Shown here: positions 1-13,032 of the stretch, piece by piece
Layout of the letters: each line of letters begins with the position of its first letter
Numbering within the stretch: position 1 is the stretch's first letter
Source: Synchiropus splendidus
Lineage: Eukaryota; Chordata; Actinopteri; Syngnathiformes; Callionymidae
Assembly (NCBI RefSeq): GCF_027744825.2
Contig: NC_071334.1
Location: 56,856,937-56,920,936 of the forward strand
DNA length: 64,000 nucleotides
Direction: 5' to 3'
Translations under genes and position numbers: made by a program
The notes under the pieces: model-generated
Database searches by the model: none
What the model saw: the letters and a program-made list of their open reading frames with translations, nothing else
Told to the model about the DNA's origin: nothing

Positions 1-1539
1 CCATGGCACTATGTGTGTACAGAGAATTTCCAGCGTGTAATAAGTGCAACATGAAGGAACGCCTGGCAGATGCACTCCCTCTTTCTACTTTGTACATCGT
101 TTTACTTTGTACATCCTACATACTGCTATTCGTCGCCTGTTCTCAGATGTTCCCCCACGTCACAGACCAGTTGGCTGGATCCATGCAGTCTTCGCTTGTA
201 TCATCACAACATCTGTTTTTAACCATGTTTTTCTTTTTTTTTTTTTTTTTTTTTTCGGTGGTAAAAATGTTTGGTGGCCGCATTTTCTTTTTTTCAAAAC
301 TCGCAATTTGGATCCAAATGTGTCTTAGTGGTCAGGTGAGACTTCATGAAACGGCATCCTTAGATTTCGTGCATTTTACACCTAGGCCTTCAGTCAAGTA
401 CTTCCCCCGTATCAGAAAGACTCCAACCAGACGGGCACAGTTTGCCGACAGTGGCACAATAAACATGTCAGAGTAGAATCACACTGCTGCGCACCGTTAT
501 TAACGTATTAAACCTGAACAAAATAAATATCTCAAACGTTTGCACGGATTGGAAGTGGTGAACTTTCTCCCCCTTGTTATTTAGCCGGTGTAGATGCCGG
601 GAAATGCAGGGGCGGAAAACTGTGATACGCGCTGGAATGTCACCAAACATCTGCGGTTTCATTGCTCTGAAGGTAGTTTGCCCATAAATATCCTCACATG
701 TTACGAGTAGCAGTTAGTCCTGAAATGACAGGATGAGTATCCAATCACATTACGCGTACAAGTCATGTTCAATGTGAGGCCAGCTCTCAGCCCCAAACTC
801 GTGATCTGATTGGCTATTGCAGCTATCCATCAACGATATGTGTCGGTTCACTCTGAAGGCACCTGCGCCTGCACTGTTGCTGCTGAAGGTCTTGGACATG
901 ATGACACAAGCTCGCTGAATTCTGATTGGATGAAAACTCTAACCTGGAAAAACAACACTGGGATAAACTATGACATGAGTATGGTTCTTAAATTATACTA
1001 TATATATAATATATTTTGGGAAAATACATTAAAAATGTAATTCACTTTGTCAAAAATATGCTCATGATTTCTGGTTATGTTCGGCCAGCAGAGAAGACCT
1101 TGCTGGCCCTGATAGACCGCCGCTGTTAGATTTACAGAATAGTAGGTGGCGCTCTTGGTATAAAATCATTTGAGGTTTTAGTGTTTTATTTATTATTAAA
1201 TTTAATTTTTTGAGCATTTTGTCTGATTGAGTGGGTTCGGTAAATGAGGACGTTGTCACTCCAACTGAGGTCTGTGCTGTGTGGTTGTTTACACTGTTCT
1301 TACCATATATTATGCGCAATGCTCTCCAATCTTGCTTCAAAGTTGTGTGCTGTCATGAATAATTGTTCAATTTCAATTGATGTTATGATAAAACATATGT
1401 GAAAGCTCTCTGAGTGAACGCAAATCTTAGGTGACACAACAATGCTTTTGTTGTTCATGCCATTTTCCCATCAAACCCTTTTGGTACAAAGACAGTCACA
1501 TGCACCTGCACACCTGCTCCCACGTTGGTATGAGGCTCC
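1..1539. other. non-genic stretch
   Basis: No gene is supported here. A run of 22 T lies at 234-255 and makes the frames around it open by chance; the longest frame (157 aa from the third base) has a poly-F centre and no domain. Three CCAAT or inverted CCAAT pentamers fall between about 735 and 930, but without a GC-rich or TATA context they do not make a promoter. Around 1138-1185 a short stretch with GGTGGCGCTCTTGG resembles the MITE fragment at 6112-6256, too briefly for a separate call. Confidence 0.55.
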
Positions 1540-1830
1540 ACCATAGGGGCTGAAATGGGGGCCTGTTTTTCACAACGCTCGCCGCCCCGTGTCTTGAATG
1601 CCAATGGATTTTAGCTAATTAATCGAAGGCAGGTGGTATGAAGCGGTGGCGAAAGGCAATCACATTGCTTCTGATCCATACTGCTCTGTCTCATGGAGTT
1701 GCAAATCTTTGATCTCCCCTGCAGGGTTGAACGCGCCACTGTGCATGTCATTTCCAATTAGGATGTTAAACAGATATGTCAGAGATACCCCCTTGTTACA
1801 CCATTCCTTCCTCAATCCACTCAGATGAGT
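1540..1830. other. candidate conserved non-coding element
   Basis: This block is more GC-balanced than its surroundings and free of simple repeats. It carries a homeodomain-type core (GCTAATTAATCGAA) near 1613-1626 followed by mixed sequence with CAATCACATTGC and AATTAGGATG. It looks like a constrained enhancer-type element rather than coding DNA, since no frame has coding character. The call rests on composition and motif density only; a multi-fish alignment would decide it. Confidence 0.3.
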
Positions 1831-3432
1831 GGAACAAGGAGCATGACAAATCGACTCTGTGATTTTCTTTTTTTTTTGCTTCCTGTCATGTCTACTCAGC
1901 TGTCAGACGGGAAGCTACTGCTCTGAACACCAAGCAACACCTGCTGTGAACACCAGCCAGAGCATACAAATGTCTTTTTTTTTTTTTTTTCAGAGGCTTG
2001 TCTAAAATATAAAATAACTTTTTTGACTTTGTGATTAAAGGCATTACAGGTGAGGAACGATGTACCAAGGTCAGGAGCAGCCAATGTACACTAGAACTTT
2101 AGGCCTCAAGCCAAGCCAGCCTGAAATTCTTTTTACTGGTCTTTTCTTCGATTTCTAAAAGGATTGTGTTGTAATTCGTACATTTGTTTTCTTCTGAAAC
2201 TGATATCCAAGTAAATATAAATAAAATTCATTAATTACACTGATCAATAACAGAATTATATTTAAATTCCAACTTTAAACCTGACAACATAGGTATTTGA
2301 TTTTAAATATACATTTGTGCAGCACTTTCAATAACTACATTCTATTTTATTTATGATGAATACAGGAGTGTTGAGAGGTAACTATGCAACAGTAGATATT
2401 GTAGTTGCAACATTATAAAAAAAATATTTTTTTGTGATTGGAAGTATTACCACATTGAACTCAATTCTGTAATTTCCCAAAATAATGTACTATGAACAAT
2501 GAATGACACCTGTTCTGCAGGCTGTGCAGGCAACATGGGGCTGATAAGGAGACTGTTGCTAATAACACCTGCTTATTTTCCATGGATAAACTTGGGGCCT
2601 TTGTTTCAGACTCATTGCTCTCACAGTGTGCTCCAATAGACTAGTTCAATAAAAAAAAAAATAATAAATAGGATGGTATGAATTTTCATGACGGATCTGA
2701 ATGTGCATTTCGGCTGCTGTGCAAAAATTCACGGCTCTAGATGAGGCTTGGATGTGGCTCTGTGATGTCAGTTGCCACTAAGGCTGTTTTCACAGGTATA
2801 GTAGACAAACCAAACCTTAGTGTCTTCTTGCGTAGTGACAATATTACAAAACTATTGAAACTTTTTCACTGTCTTATTTAGGGCTGGCAATCCGATCATT
2901 AGAGCTGCCTGCACCTTCTAAAGCTCCACAGGAAACAAAACGTACACAAGGCATCATTTTCTGATCATGAAAACACAAGCGGAGGGCAGCAGATATGTAT
3001 CAGTTTTCTCCATAGAACATTTCAGCTGTGTTTATTTGTCTGAGCGAGTTTCCTCAGCATGCAAACAGGAGATAGTGTTTCGTGGCTCTGCTAACTTACT
3101 TTTCCTCTGCAATTCATCTTTGAATTACTGCATCCAATATTTGGGTTGTTGAGGTTAAAGGATTGTTTTGCGTTTCAGATTTAATATTTTCTTCCCAAAT
3201 CCCAAAGAACTAATGTCTTAAATAGCAAATACCATCTCCTCTTTGAATCCTGGACAGCTGCTTGTACCTGCTGTGTGTACTTCATTGATGAGCTGAAGAC
3301 TGACTGATGCATTTTGGATGCTATGAAATTTCTCACAGTGTTTGGTTAGTTCAGGGTGAGTTCCAGCAGATGAAGCTCAGACAGCAGAAGCTTCATCCAT
3401 AAATACTCAGAAATTATTTAGAATGTTGGTGC
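1831..3432. other. non-genic stretch with T runs
   Basis: AT-rich DNA with T runs near 1867-1878 and 1975-1990 and an A run near 2649-2660. No open frame exceeds about 62 codons with any recognisable composition. No splice-site pair frames a coding-like segment. Nothing else is seen. Confidence 0.55.

Positions 3433-3465
<33 letters not shown>
3433..3465. repeat. (TA)n microsatellite
   Basis: Alternating AT over 33 bp with a single G interruption at 3451. This is the shortest of the interrupted TA arrays in the window. Confidence 0.95.
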
Positions 3466-4505
3466 GTCTTCACTATTTTTCTGGACAGCAGGACAACAAT
3501 GTAGACTTAACAAATGGTAGGCTCCAAACTTCCCAGCCTATTGTCCATAACATCTTCCAGTAATTTTCACAATTTGATTTGTCTCCAAAAGATGCTCTCA
3601 TTTTTGCTACAAAGGAAGACGTTTTCTCTGATCGCTGCTAGGCAACATTTTTGTTGAGAAATACTAACAGTATGCTACAATTCAGCAAGCCACAATCTGA
3701 CTTGGATTGTTGCTGTGATGTGCAAGTAGATAAAAGAAGCCAGTCTGTATATTGACTCATTTGCAGACAGAACACTGGTATGTTTTGGTTACTGGAAACT
3801 TTTTGAATTATTTGAAAATATATGAATAATTACTGTGTTATTAAATTCAGCACAATAATGACATGGGAGTAATGCGATGCAATCCATGAATATGCCATGT
3901 TTGCCAGTCAGCACGTTTTAACAGACATTGACATGTGTAATCATGTTCTTATTAAACCTTGGCATTTTTCTTCACTTCATCAAATCCTGGCAAAATGTGA
4001 ACATGCATAGCAAACAGATTATTTCACCGGTTTCTAATTTGCATCGCTGCAGAGCCTCACATGTCTCGCAGCAGTTGAATTGTGCAAGCACCATTGTCTT
4101 CCGTGATGAAAGGCGGTTTCGGAGGAAGAGGTTGTCGAGGCATATTCGGTAAAGCATGCAAATACAGAATAATGGAGGATTAGCCGAGTGAAATTTGCAT
4201 TTGAACAAACCGTTCACTTAGGAGCAACACTTGATGTCTACTATCAGATGAGCATAAATTCTTGGAGATAAGCACACATCTATAGTGCTCCTCGGGGGTT
4301 TTCCCCCCAGTTTGATCCATTTGATGGGCTTACATAGAATTAGCTTGACTTTGTCGTGATGCTATTTGGCTGAACACATGCTGATGATGGGTCATGTAGC
4401 TTGCTACTTGGATATTGACTTGTATATTTGCTTGTTTTGTCTTCAGAAAAAAAAACACTCTCTAATAAGGAGACAACTGCATTTTAAGGTTTCAGCAAGG
4501 CAAAT
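3466..4505. other. non-genic stretch
   Basis: No gene is seen. Overlapping short frames on both strands at about 3928-4217 have no recognisable domain. Nothing repetitive was recognised. Confidence 0.5.
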
Positions 4506-4696
4506 ACATGCATCATCGTTATTCTTATTCTTCTTATTATTGTTTTTATTTTTATTATTATTCTTACTATGCATACATAAATCTTCTATTCCAGTTGCAG
4601 GGGCAGCTGTGCCCACCTCAGGATCAACAGGCGATAGATGGGGGACACCCTATCATTATTATTATGACTGATATTATTGTTATTATTATTATTTTC
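4506..4696. repeat. ATT/TTC-rich imperfect microsatellite
   Basis: Two clusters of imperfect TTA/TTC trinucleotides (about 4518-4568 and 4650-4694) flank a short unique spacer. Poly-Y and poly-I frames read through this stretch are artefacts of the repeat. Confidence 0.8.
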
Positions 4697-5049
4697 AGAC
4701 AGTAGGGGAAGAAGACATCAAATGACTAAGTTATTTTTCAGAACGATACATTTCGGTTTCCATATGGAGCACGGCCAACTTCGTTGACTGGGTGCTGCGA
4801 GGGATGGGGAGACGTACGGAAGCTCTCTTCACTGAATCAGAGTGGATGACTGTTAGCCCCTTACACGGCTTGTTGCTGTGGTCACTTTGATTGAAAGCGT
4901 TTGATGGATTTTAAATAGCATTTATGACATTGTTGCAGGTAAAATGAACGGAGTGCGACCCGTAGCTTTTTTTTTCCTTTCTTTACGTGTAACAATGCCA
5001 TGGAATGCTCTCATGTGTCCAACATGCAAGACTGACAAGGCTGTCATCA
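4697..5049. other. non-genic stretch
   Basis: No coding signal. The part around 4860-4940 (TTTGATTGAAAGCG, then TTTGATGGATTT) contains two TCF/LEF-like sites and could be weakly constrained, but nothing more can be said. Confidence 0.4.
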
Positions 5050-5185
5050 GTACAGGACACGAAGGTCAACTTTCTTAAGGCCAATATCTTATGCCATGGG
5101 AGTGAGGATGTGTTGGTGAGATAGACCTAACATTAAGAAAAAAAACATGCTCATTGATATGTCTCACCAACATAGCTTTGACCAA
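5050..5185 (+). repeat. dispersed repeat unit with small terminal hairpin
   Basis: The first 80 bases match the unit at about 24566-24645 in the same orientation and 24171-24246 in the opposite one, sharing CCATGGGAGTGAGGAT and the ACAGGACACRAAGGTC type lead. After it, GTGTTGGTGAGATA near 5112 and its near-complement TATGTCTCACCAAC near 5158 form an imperfect hairpin. It is probably a fragment of a non-autonomous DNA element; family unknown. Confidence 0.5.
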
Positions 5186-5370
5186 GTAACACGTGCAGAA
5201 AATGTGTCGACACATGACAAACGTGCAACAAAACTAACATCAGACTGCCTTTACTTATTCAGCGTTTGAAGGCCCAGCATACTTTCTTCCCATAAGGATA
5301 TGGTAGTGTCACTGTTGAAATAGGATGTAGAACGCTTTACAATACTTCCTTTTCTCTCTATATATATATC

Positions 5371-5373
<3 letters not shown>

Positions 5374-5424
<51 letters not shown>
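5374..5424. repeat. (CT)n microsatellite
   Basis: A pure 51-bp pyrimidine dinucleotide tract, immediately preceded by a short TA run at 5360-5369. Such tracts can adopt H-DNA, but no function is implied. Confidence 0.97.
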
Positions 5425-5428
<4 letters not shown>

Positions 5429-6111
5429 AGTCACTGCCGCGATAAACGGACCCAGGGTTATAAATGACATGAATTCCTATCTATCATTCTTCCTCTCCTC
5501 CCACTACCCTTCTCCCCTCCTTGTGCTGTGGAAATCAAAGACTGCTGAGCCAAGGGGAAAAAAGATTCCATCAATCTTCACTTGTCCCTAGCAGTCACGT
5601 TTACCTGACAAAGTTGCACAGCACTCTGTAAAATGTGGCCTCTTCCTGTCACAGCACCTCCTGCTGCAGAAATACTGTTGCTTTTTTCATACCAAATCGT
5701 ATTCAAGGGGCGCCTTTGCAGTTTTAGGAGGTGAAGGTTATGATCTTGCTTGATCATGAAATATATCTTTTGACCTTGATTGCGTAGCTTAGTCTGTATT
5801 TTGAATCTTTTTTTGTTGTTGTTGTTTTTGCAATTTCGCTTTAGACAGTGCTATTGTTCAATGTCCTCCCAATATCCTAAACCTCGACTTGTGCTCTGAT
5901 GAGCCTTCACTTGGATCATGAGTACTGATAAAGGAAGGAGTTTAAATGTGTATGTGTTGAACTGTTGTCCTGTGTAATGTGGAAGTATCATAAAGAAAAT
6001 ATTCTTCTGAATAGTCAGGTGAGCGGACCATCGACCTTCACGAAACCTATGAATTGTTAGTGTCACGACTTATTGAAGTCCATGCACAGAATCTTTCCGA
6101 TGACGTGGTAA
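5425..6111. other. non-genic stretch
   Basis: Mostly unique sequence with a (TTG)n-like patch near 5810-5828. No gene, exon or recognisable element. Confidence 0.5.
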
Positions 6112-6256
6112 TGCAGCGAGTGGCGCCCTTGGTTTAAAATGATGATGTTTCAATGAAATTGTTTTTCAAAGCCAAATATTATTCCGAAGAATGTGCTATC
6201 TAGTGGCCCCCGAAAATTATGACACTGTGTTATGAAACCCCTCCAACTCATCACTA
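6112..6256. mobile_element. fragment of CTAGTG-type hAT MITE family
   Basis: The internal part (TGGCGCCCTTGG, TTTCAATGAAA, then a GACACTGTGTTATGAAAC segment) and the terminal TCATCACTA match the better-preserved copy at 7938-8152 and the fragment at 29530-29604. The left end is not preserved. Assignment to hAT rests on the 7938 copy. Confidence 0.5.
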
Positions 6257-7722
6257 ATAGTATCTAAAGAATCTGGGTCAGTGATATATTTTTCAAATTG
6301 TGACTATTTACATTTTGAAGATCAGTCAAAAGCAAAAAACGCTTTAGCAGTACTGTCAGGGTACAAAACAAAGAATAAATAATAATAAAAATACCAAATG
6401 GTAAAGCCATTAAATGGCCAAGAACCACCATAATTTGGACAAGAGCTTTTCAAGTTAAAGGATGGTCTTGGAATTGTTTAACATTCTAAAGGATTGATTC
6501 TATTTATTTATCCATTTACTGACTGTTTTGAAGTGTGAGTGTAAAGCAACAGTAATTGTCACAGTACTACTTTTACAAACCCCACGAAATTCATAATGAA
6601 TAATGTTGAACTAATCTATGTGAATACTCGACTCTGAGCTCTTGGAGTACGGCTAATCTCTCCACATTGCTGTTCTGGTTGTCAGTTGGCAGCGAATTCT
6701 GAGAGGATATTAATCCCTAAAATCTTTCTTCTAGTGATATGTTAATGCTGGATTAACCTCGGGAGCACATTTATTACATTCTTGTATATGTTTTATGCAT
6801 GTGGGATTTTTTATTTTTTATTTTTTTAACGGACTATCGTTTAAAAGATTTCTACTTTGCTTTCTACTGCAAGTCCCAGAATGAATTGTATGAGGGGATA
6901 TATTAATAGATGCTTGGCAGAGTCTGGAGAATATCTGCCCTCATTATTTTGATATGATATGGCCCAAAGACATATCAGACAGCAGATGCTTGCTACTTCA
7001 CTAAGCTTGAACAACCCCTAAATTCTTTGCCCGGCCTTATTTCCCGCTGCTGTGTCGAGGCTGTTTCTGTAGAAAGCCTATGATGTTCCATCTAAGTATA
7101 GAAAGTTTCCTGCATTTGGCTGCAAGCCTAGAGGATCAACATTATCATTGTGGGCATGAAAAAGAGCTGGCCAGAAGTCTGTCCCCAGAGGCAGCTTAAT
7201 GAGAGGACAGAGAGGGGGAAGAGGAATCGAAGCACCTGAAAGCCAGCTGTTTTGGAAGCGCAGCGGAAGTGCCTGCAGTGAGCGTGTTGACATGGCCACG
7301 GGCCCACTCCAGACAATGTCACAACCTCGTTTTGCCTCCTGGCCAAGCGGCTACATCGTTTATCCAACACTTTAGCCTGGTAGGCGCATTTAGGTTGACT
7401 CAATAGAATGTGACTCAATGGCTGAGGCAGAATGTCTGAGGCTAGGTTATTCATATGTGAGGGGATCAGCCTGGAAGCCTTCCATCGTATGTGTTCTTAA
7501 CATGACAAGACGTATGTGGTCACCTCAAGAAGCTGCATGACATGTGTATGATCTTATTCCTCCAAATCTGGGCGATATGCGTCATGAGGCAGAGCAGTGA
7601 AATGAGTTTGTGAAATACCTTGTTTTCCACAAATCTGGGATGCCTGCATAATCCATTGACTCCATTGTGTGTGTAACAGTTTGATCTATTATTATTACAA
7701 TGTCTTTTTTCTCCTTTTTTTG

Positions 7723-7724
<2 letters not shown>
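6257..7724. other. non-genic stretch
   Basis: No gene. Two overlapping minus-strand frames (73 and 108 aa at 7078-7454) lie in a GC-balanced patch whose frames are open on more than one register; they have no domain or codon periodicity. The patch at about 7230-7400 may be a weakly constrained non-coding element. Confidence 0.45.

Positions 7725-7760
<36 letters not shown>
7725..7760. repeat. (TA)n microsatellite
   Basis: A pure 36-bp AT alternation preceded by T-rich DNA. Confidence 0.97.
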
Positions 7761-7763
<3 letters not shown>

Positions 7764-7937
7764 GGTGCATAGTTGATTATTCATTTTGACATTTTTTTGT
7801 GTTCTACCATTTGGAAGGTTGCATGCGACTTTCCAAAAAATGAAAATCACTTGTACATTAATGTTGTACTGCCTTCCAGTACGCCCCCAAAATCAACAAA
7901 ATACAGTCATCTCAGGCCTACTTGCCTGTACACGCAG

Positions 7938-8152
7938 CTAGTGATGGGTTACTGAGTTTCATGAAATTTTGTCAGTAGCACCAGAGGCCACTCGATTGCA
8001 CTGTCTGTTGTATGTTTGACTTTGAACAACTATTTCAATGAAACCACATATCATTACTAGACCAAGAGCATCATCGAGATGCCTCTGAAAACTAGGACAC
8101 TGTATCATCAACCCTGCAGTACTGTTTCAGGATACCTCATTGAGCCATCATG
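7938..8152 (+). mobile_element. hAT-like MITE with near-perfect 8-bp TSD
   Basis: The element opens with CTAGTGATGGGT and closes with the degenerate complement GCCATCATG, giving short terminal inverted repeats. It is flanked by ACACGCAG (7930-7937) and ACATGCAG (8153-8160), an 8-bp duplication with one mismatch, the length made by hAT transposases. At 215 bp it is non-autonomous. Internal sequence recurs at 6112-6256, 29530-29604 and 57343-58052, which supports a dispersed family. Confidence 0.65.
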
Positions 8153-8367
8153 ACATGCAGGGCATGGTTGACCCTTCCAACTTAGCTCACCCATTCTGCT
8201 CAGCATCAGTTATCTTCTGCAACCAAAAACTATTGGACATAATTCTGACTGGCACCAAAAGTACAAACTGTGAAATAAAATGTATTAAACAAAATAAAAA
8301 GGACCATAGAAGAGATAATTTCAAGAGTGGTTGTGTATAAGTATTTTATTATAATGTGCGTAAATTT

Positions 8368-8727
8368 GGTTCAGAGTCATGGTTAAGCTCCGCCATTTGT
8401 TTTGGATGGTTAAGGGTGAGAGGCTGGGGAAAGCATGATATCAATGAGCTTGACTCACAAAAATAGAAAAACAAATGTGTGTCTGTGTGGCTGTGTTTGT
8501 GTGTAGGTATCCCAGTGGGGACTAATTCTTGGAAGCACACCTATTTGAGGGGACAATTTGCATTGTGGGGACATTTTTGCGAGTCCCCCCAAGTCCTCAA
8601 TTTGAGGGCGAAAATAGCAAAATAACTGGGTCATTATAATTGGGTTTCAGTTTGGCTACGAGTCCTGGTTAAGGTGAGCCATTTGTTTTGGATGGTTAGG
8701 TTTAGGGTGAGATGCTGTGGAAATCAT
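8368..8727. repeat. GTGGGGAC-type interspersed repeat with internal direct repeats
   Basis: Two direct repeats of about 70-78 bp (8368-8436 and 8650-8727, sharing CCATTTGTTTTGGATGGTTA) bracket a core with several GTGGGGAC/GTCCCC motifs. Repeats of this look are common in teleost introns; a second, more diverged one lies at 41985-42240. The mechanism of spread is not evident from the sequence. Confidence 0.6.
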
Positions 8728-9066
8728 TGCAGCAATACGATGTTCCCACAAGGAGAGAGATGCAAACGTGTGTGTGATGATTGGTTCCAATTTGAACGCA
8801 GCATTGCGTAGCTGTTCTTTCACCAGTTCTCATCACATAACCACAGTGCCTTGGTGACACACCTGCAGAGCGGCGAAGGCACATCCGTTCATTTAAATCA
8901 ACATTGAAGTATACTGTGGCTATGTTCTGAAGATCTTATGGAGAGATAGTGGGAAAGATCCATTTCCACCCAAGTGAGAACTGAGGTTCATAAAAAGCAA
9001 CATTTCTGATGCTGACATGGTTATGTTTGCTTCTGTGTCTACTGGACTGGACGCAGTAATGTATGT

Positions 9067-9673
9067 TGTCTTTGAGACGCGGAGCGGGACCCAGGTGCGG
9101 AAATGGAAGAGTCACAGGAGCCAGTCAGGGGGTGGAATACAATAGTTTATTACAACAGTACAAAGAGAACAAAAAGTGTCACTGAACCAGGAGGAATAAA
9201 CGAAAGTCCAAAATCCATAATGTCACCAAACCGGGATGGGTCCATAACGGAATAAAGTGCAACAAAAAGTGTCACTGAACCGGGAGCACGAATGCAAGCA
9301 GGGTCTGTAAATAGAGAGAACAAACACAATGAACAGTAAAACGCTAACTAACTCAGAACGCACAAGCATGGAAAAGCAACAACAAAGAGAAAACCAGGAA
9401 ACCACACGGAAAAAATAGACAAAGCAAAATACAAAAGCACCAGGATTTTAGAAAGAGTGAACAAAAGATAAGTCAACAAACGGATAAATGAACGCCGAAA
9501 TGCGAGCAAGCGAGGAGAGCCAGTTTACCACAGGATACAAATGAAGTCAATATGGCCCATGTTTCTGGAGTTCACGTGCTTGACTCCAGCTGTGTGCCCC
9601 AAAACAGGTTAGAAGGAAAAGAAGAAACACAAAACAGGAATTACAGAAACAAAAATAAAAGCAAATCATGACA
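9067..9673 (-). mobile_element. LTR-like element, TGTCA family, minus orientation
   Basis: It begins TGTC and ends CATGACA, with GGGACCCAGGTGCGG near its plus-strand start. The repeated phrase GTCACTGAACCRGGAG and the later AGGAGAGCCA segment are shared with 19667-20225. Orientation follows the better-defined copy at 22049-22729, whose polyadenylation signal precedes the GACCCAGGTG-complement end. No matching flanking duplication was found, so the ends may be eroded. No internal protein-coding region is attached: either a solo LTR or a non-autonomous relative. Confidence 0.6.
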
Positions 9674-10287
9674 AATTATGGTCCGGATGTTTCGTTGTTT
9701 GACCCATCATCAGAGGACTTGTTGAGAGATGCACGTAATGATCTTTTAATGGGAACATTAAAAGTAACTTTTGAAGAAACACCTTGTCTAACTTAAATGG
9801 AAAGCAATGCAAAAAGGGTGTGAAACTTTGGGTATATTCCCCATGTGCGCCAAATTAGCCAAATGATCATTATCTGGTCATTAACTAATTCCACAACAAG
9901 ACAGAGGGTGAATCACAATTCCACAAATGTTTCTGGGTCACAGAAATGTCAGAGTACACCCATTCCATTGAGCACCTCATCCACCTCTGTCATGTGAAGT
10001 TTTATTAAGGCCATTGCAACATGAATTGTGTCCATGTGTGACTTGGCCAGCAGCTGTCGTACCAAAGGACAAGGTCCACCGTTATTTTTTACAACAAATG
10101 CAGATTAATGCTCACGGTCCACATGAGCTACCTCGCAATGATATTGTGTAGAATCATAATATAATAGTTTCAACAGCAAAATAACAATCTAAGCTCACCA
10201 ATAATTATATACAAGGGCATATTCAGACCAAATCATAGGCTAGAACTGCGAGTCATTTTGGAAAAAAAATAAATAAAAAAAAATAAA

Positions 10288-10292
<5 letters not shown>
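9674..10292. other. non-genic stretch
   Basis: Unique AT-rich DNA with no frame of note. The last 30 bases are A-rich and lead into the adjoining TA array. Confidence 0.5.

Positions 10293-10364
<72 letters not shown>
10293..10364. repeat. (TA)n microsatellite
   Basis: A pure 72-bp alternation preceded by an A-rich tract. Confidence 0.97.
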
Positions 10365-10369
<5 letters not shown>

Positions 10370-13024
10370 AAACACAGTGAAAGTGTTTCATTTTCAGTAC
10401 TATGTAGATGACGCAGAGCCACGCTCAAACATCGATTACTTGTTGCTTAGCAGACACCGTTTAGTAATGTCAATATAAACAGGGTGAACAATGAACGACC
10501 GCCTACATGCGAATACATGTTGATCCTCAAAAATGGCAAAGGTGAATTACGTTCATCTCTTCACATGTCCTCCCATGACAGATTTGGTGCTCTTGAACAC
10601 ATTGGCATGCTTTTCTCTCTCACTAACCTACATTGCCTTTCTTATTTTTATAAGCTGCTAAACCTTCAATTTATTTTCTTAAAGTCGTTTTTCTGTGGTT
10701 TGCGTGTCATTTTACATTGGAACTGAACCCTTTTCAACATTAAAAAGGTTCATTTAAAGAGAATAGTTTTTTCTCTGTGCATGACTAGATTCCATTTATC
10801 TGAAGTACAATAAACCGGCTCAAGTTTTATGTAAGTCATGCCTACTGTGAAGTGTTTCTGCTTATGTTTCATTAACTTTCAACTCAGATAGCAATCTCCA
10901 TTCACCAATGCAATTCGTGAAGCTTAATGCTCTGTCTGGGTGTTGCATTAAAAGCAGCACAGACAAAAAAAAACCCCAAAAAAACAGCTGTGGTAATGAT
11001 GGTGGACTCAAAATGAAACAGCTTACTGCTGTCTGTGCTCTGCAGTGCAGTTGCTCCACTGGCAACCATGAACGCTACGTAGAAACATGCAGCAGTCTGT
11101 CCGATTATTATATGTTGCTAACTGACATCAAAATGTTTGTTTTTCATCACCCAGCACCTCCAAGTATACATATATATATAGTAACAAATATACAAATATA
11201 GTGACAAACATTTTGTATCTCAGATAGTGTGAAGTCATTGTGTCCAGTCTGCAACTTTACAACTGTTCCAACAGGTCAAGTGGAATCGACCAGTGGATTG
11301 TTCTATTGTGTGTCAGTCATGAGCAGCCGTCATGGCAGCTCAACCCATCGTATTCTATGTGATGCAGTGCTATGTTTCTGCAGTGATCCTATCACTGTCC
11401 GGCCCCTTAGTTTACCGCATTCATCAAGTCATTTAAACTTAAATTCTTCTTCTGAGTGTATGTGAGTGTGAAAGTGTGAAGGCACTCGCAGACGAAACTT
11501 AGTTGCACACTGTGCGTGTGCCCTTTGCGTCCTCCCACGCATGCACTCACCCATACGCATTGACAGATGGCGTGGACGAGTTGCCAAATGTACAAATTGT
11601 TCTTAACGTTGATGCTACTCAGACTTCGCCACACATTTTCATTGAGCGTTACTGTGTTCTGCATCGTTGAGCTAATGGCTAACATCACCTTTCACTTAAA
11701 ACTTTATATATATTTTTTGCAAACATAGGTGTCCCTCATTGTTTCATGTTGTTTCAGTTGGCCTAAAACTGCATGCCCTATGGAATAAATGCATCCCCAA
11801 AGTGTAAATAAATTTATTTCAGGATTGTATTTACTAAGATAAGACTATGAATGTTGAAGAATTGTCAAGAAACTCCCAAAAACTAAAATGAAATGATGCA
11901 AATGAGGATTACAGGAGAAATGCTAAAAGAACTGGCCATCTAAAAATAGACAGATTATGATGTTTAATTCATAATTCCTATTCATTCAATCTGCCTAATC
12001 CCAAAATAATAATAGATATGGATTTACACTGTTCTACCACTCTGCTGCGGAGTGAAGGCAACCAAAGTCAACATTGACATGTGCCATCCATCAAGGATAG
12101 TTTTTTGATATACTAAATCAAGATTGACAAGAAGAAACAAGAAATGAAGATCTATATGTCTGTTCTTGGAATAGAGCAGCGGAAGACAAGATTGAATGCA
12201 TCTCAGTCGGCAATGCTTAGCAGTGTCTGGTCTCCTGTTTTTTTTCTGACTCCTGGAACAGACAGACAACAAATCTGAGAAAAAACATAACAGGTTGCAT
12301 CCATATAATTCTTCCTTGACCTACATGTCCATCCAAGTTAGAGATTGTAGAAGTAGGGTTGCAGTCGATCTGTTTTCTCCTCAGAACCTCGTCTTGAATG
12401 GTAAAACAATTTTTGGATCCTCATAGGCAAAATAAAGCCAAGTGGAGTCGGTTGTGCATTATTTAGTGGACATGGTTTTCAACTCTCTTTAACTCTATTT
12501 TGCAAGGTCACAAAGTTTATCTTGCACACTCATCTGTGCTCACTTAACTCAACCATCCACATGCATAGCAGGTCGATTTGGGGCAGGAATAGTGAAATGA
12601 TTGTGGACCATCAATGTGACTGATATTCATGCACCTGAGGGTCCAGGCTTTGTGCCACTGTCTTTCCCGCCTTCTCTTCCACTTTCTTTTTTTCATTCTG
12701 TTCTGCCTTAAGGAATCCAGTCTGCATCACCTTGTCTTGCAGCTCATCTAATTTTCTCTGACCAGCCAACCCTGTCCCTTTATCTTCTTTTCTCTCTGTC
12801 CTCTCTAAGGGCTCTCATCCCAAATCGCTTCCTGGTACAGAAACATCATTATTAACTCAATCCCACTGAACACGAAATTGAGCTTCATCCACCATCTGCT
12901 TGATTCAGATAAAGACAGAGAAACGTGTTTACTTCTCGTAACCACACAAAGTATGAAGTCCACCTTTCTCCCGAACTCGAATTATAAATATAAATATATA
13001 ATCATTATCTTCAAAATAAAGTTC
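10365..13024. other. non-genic stretch
   Basis: No supported gene. Short frames of 60-97 aa on both strands between 10484 and 12272 have no recognisable family. A small TA run sits at 11167-11180. Pyrimidine-rich patches near 12660-12820 have no coding exon after them. Confidence 0.5.
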
Positions 13025-13032
13025 CTTTATAT

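Noticed and set aside
3..476. 157-codon open frame, the longest in the window
   Set aside because: It owes its length to a T22 run read as poly-F, starts at the window edge, and has no domain or codon bias.
735..930. Cluster of CCAAT/ATTGG words as a promoter
   Set aside because: No TATA, initiator, CpG-rich context or downstream exon.
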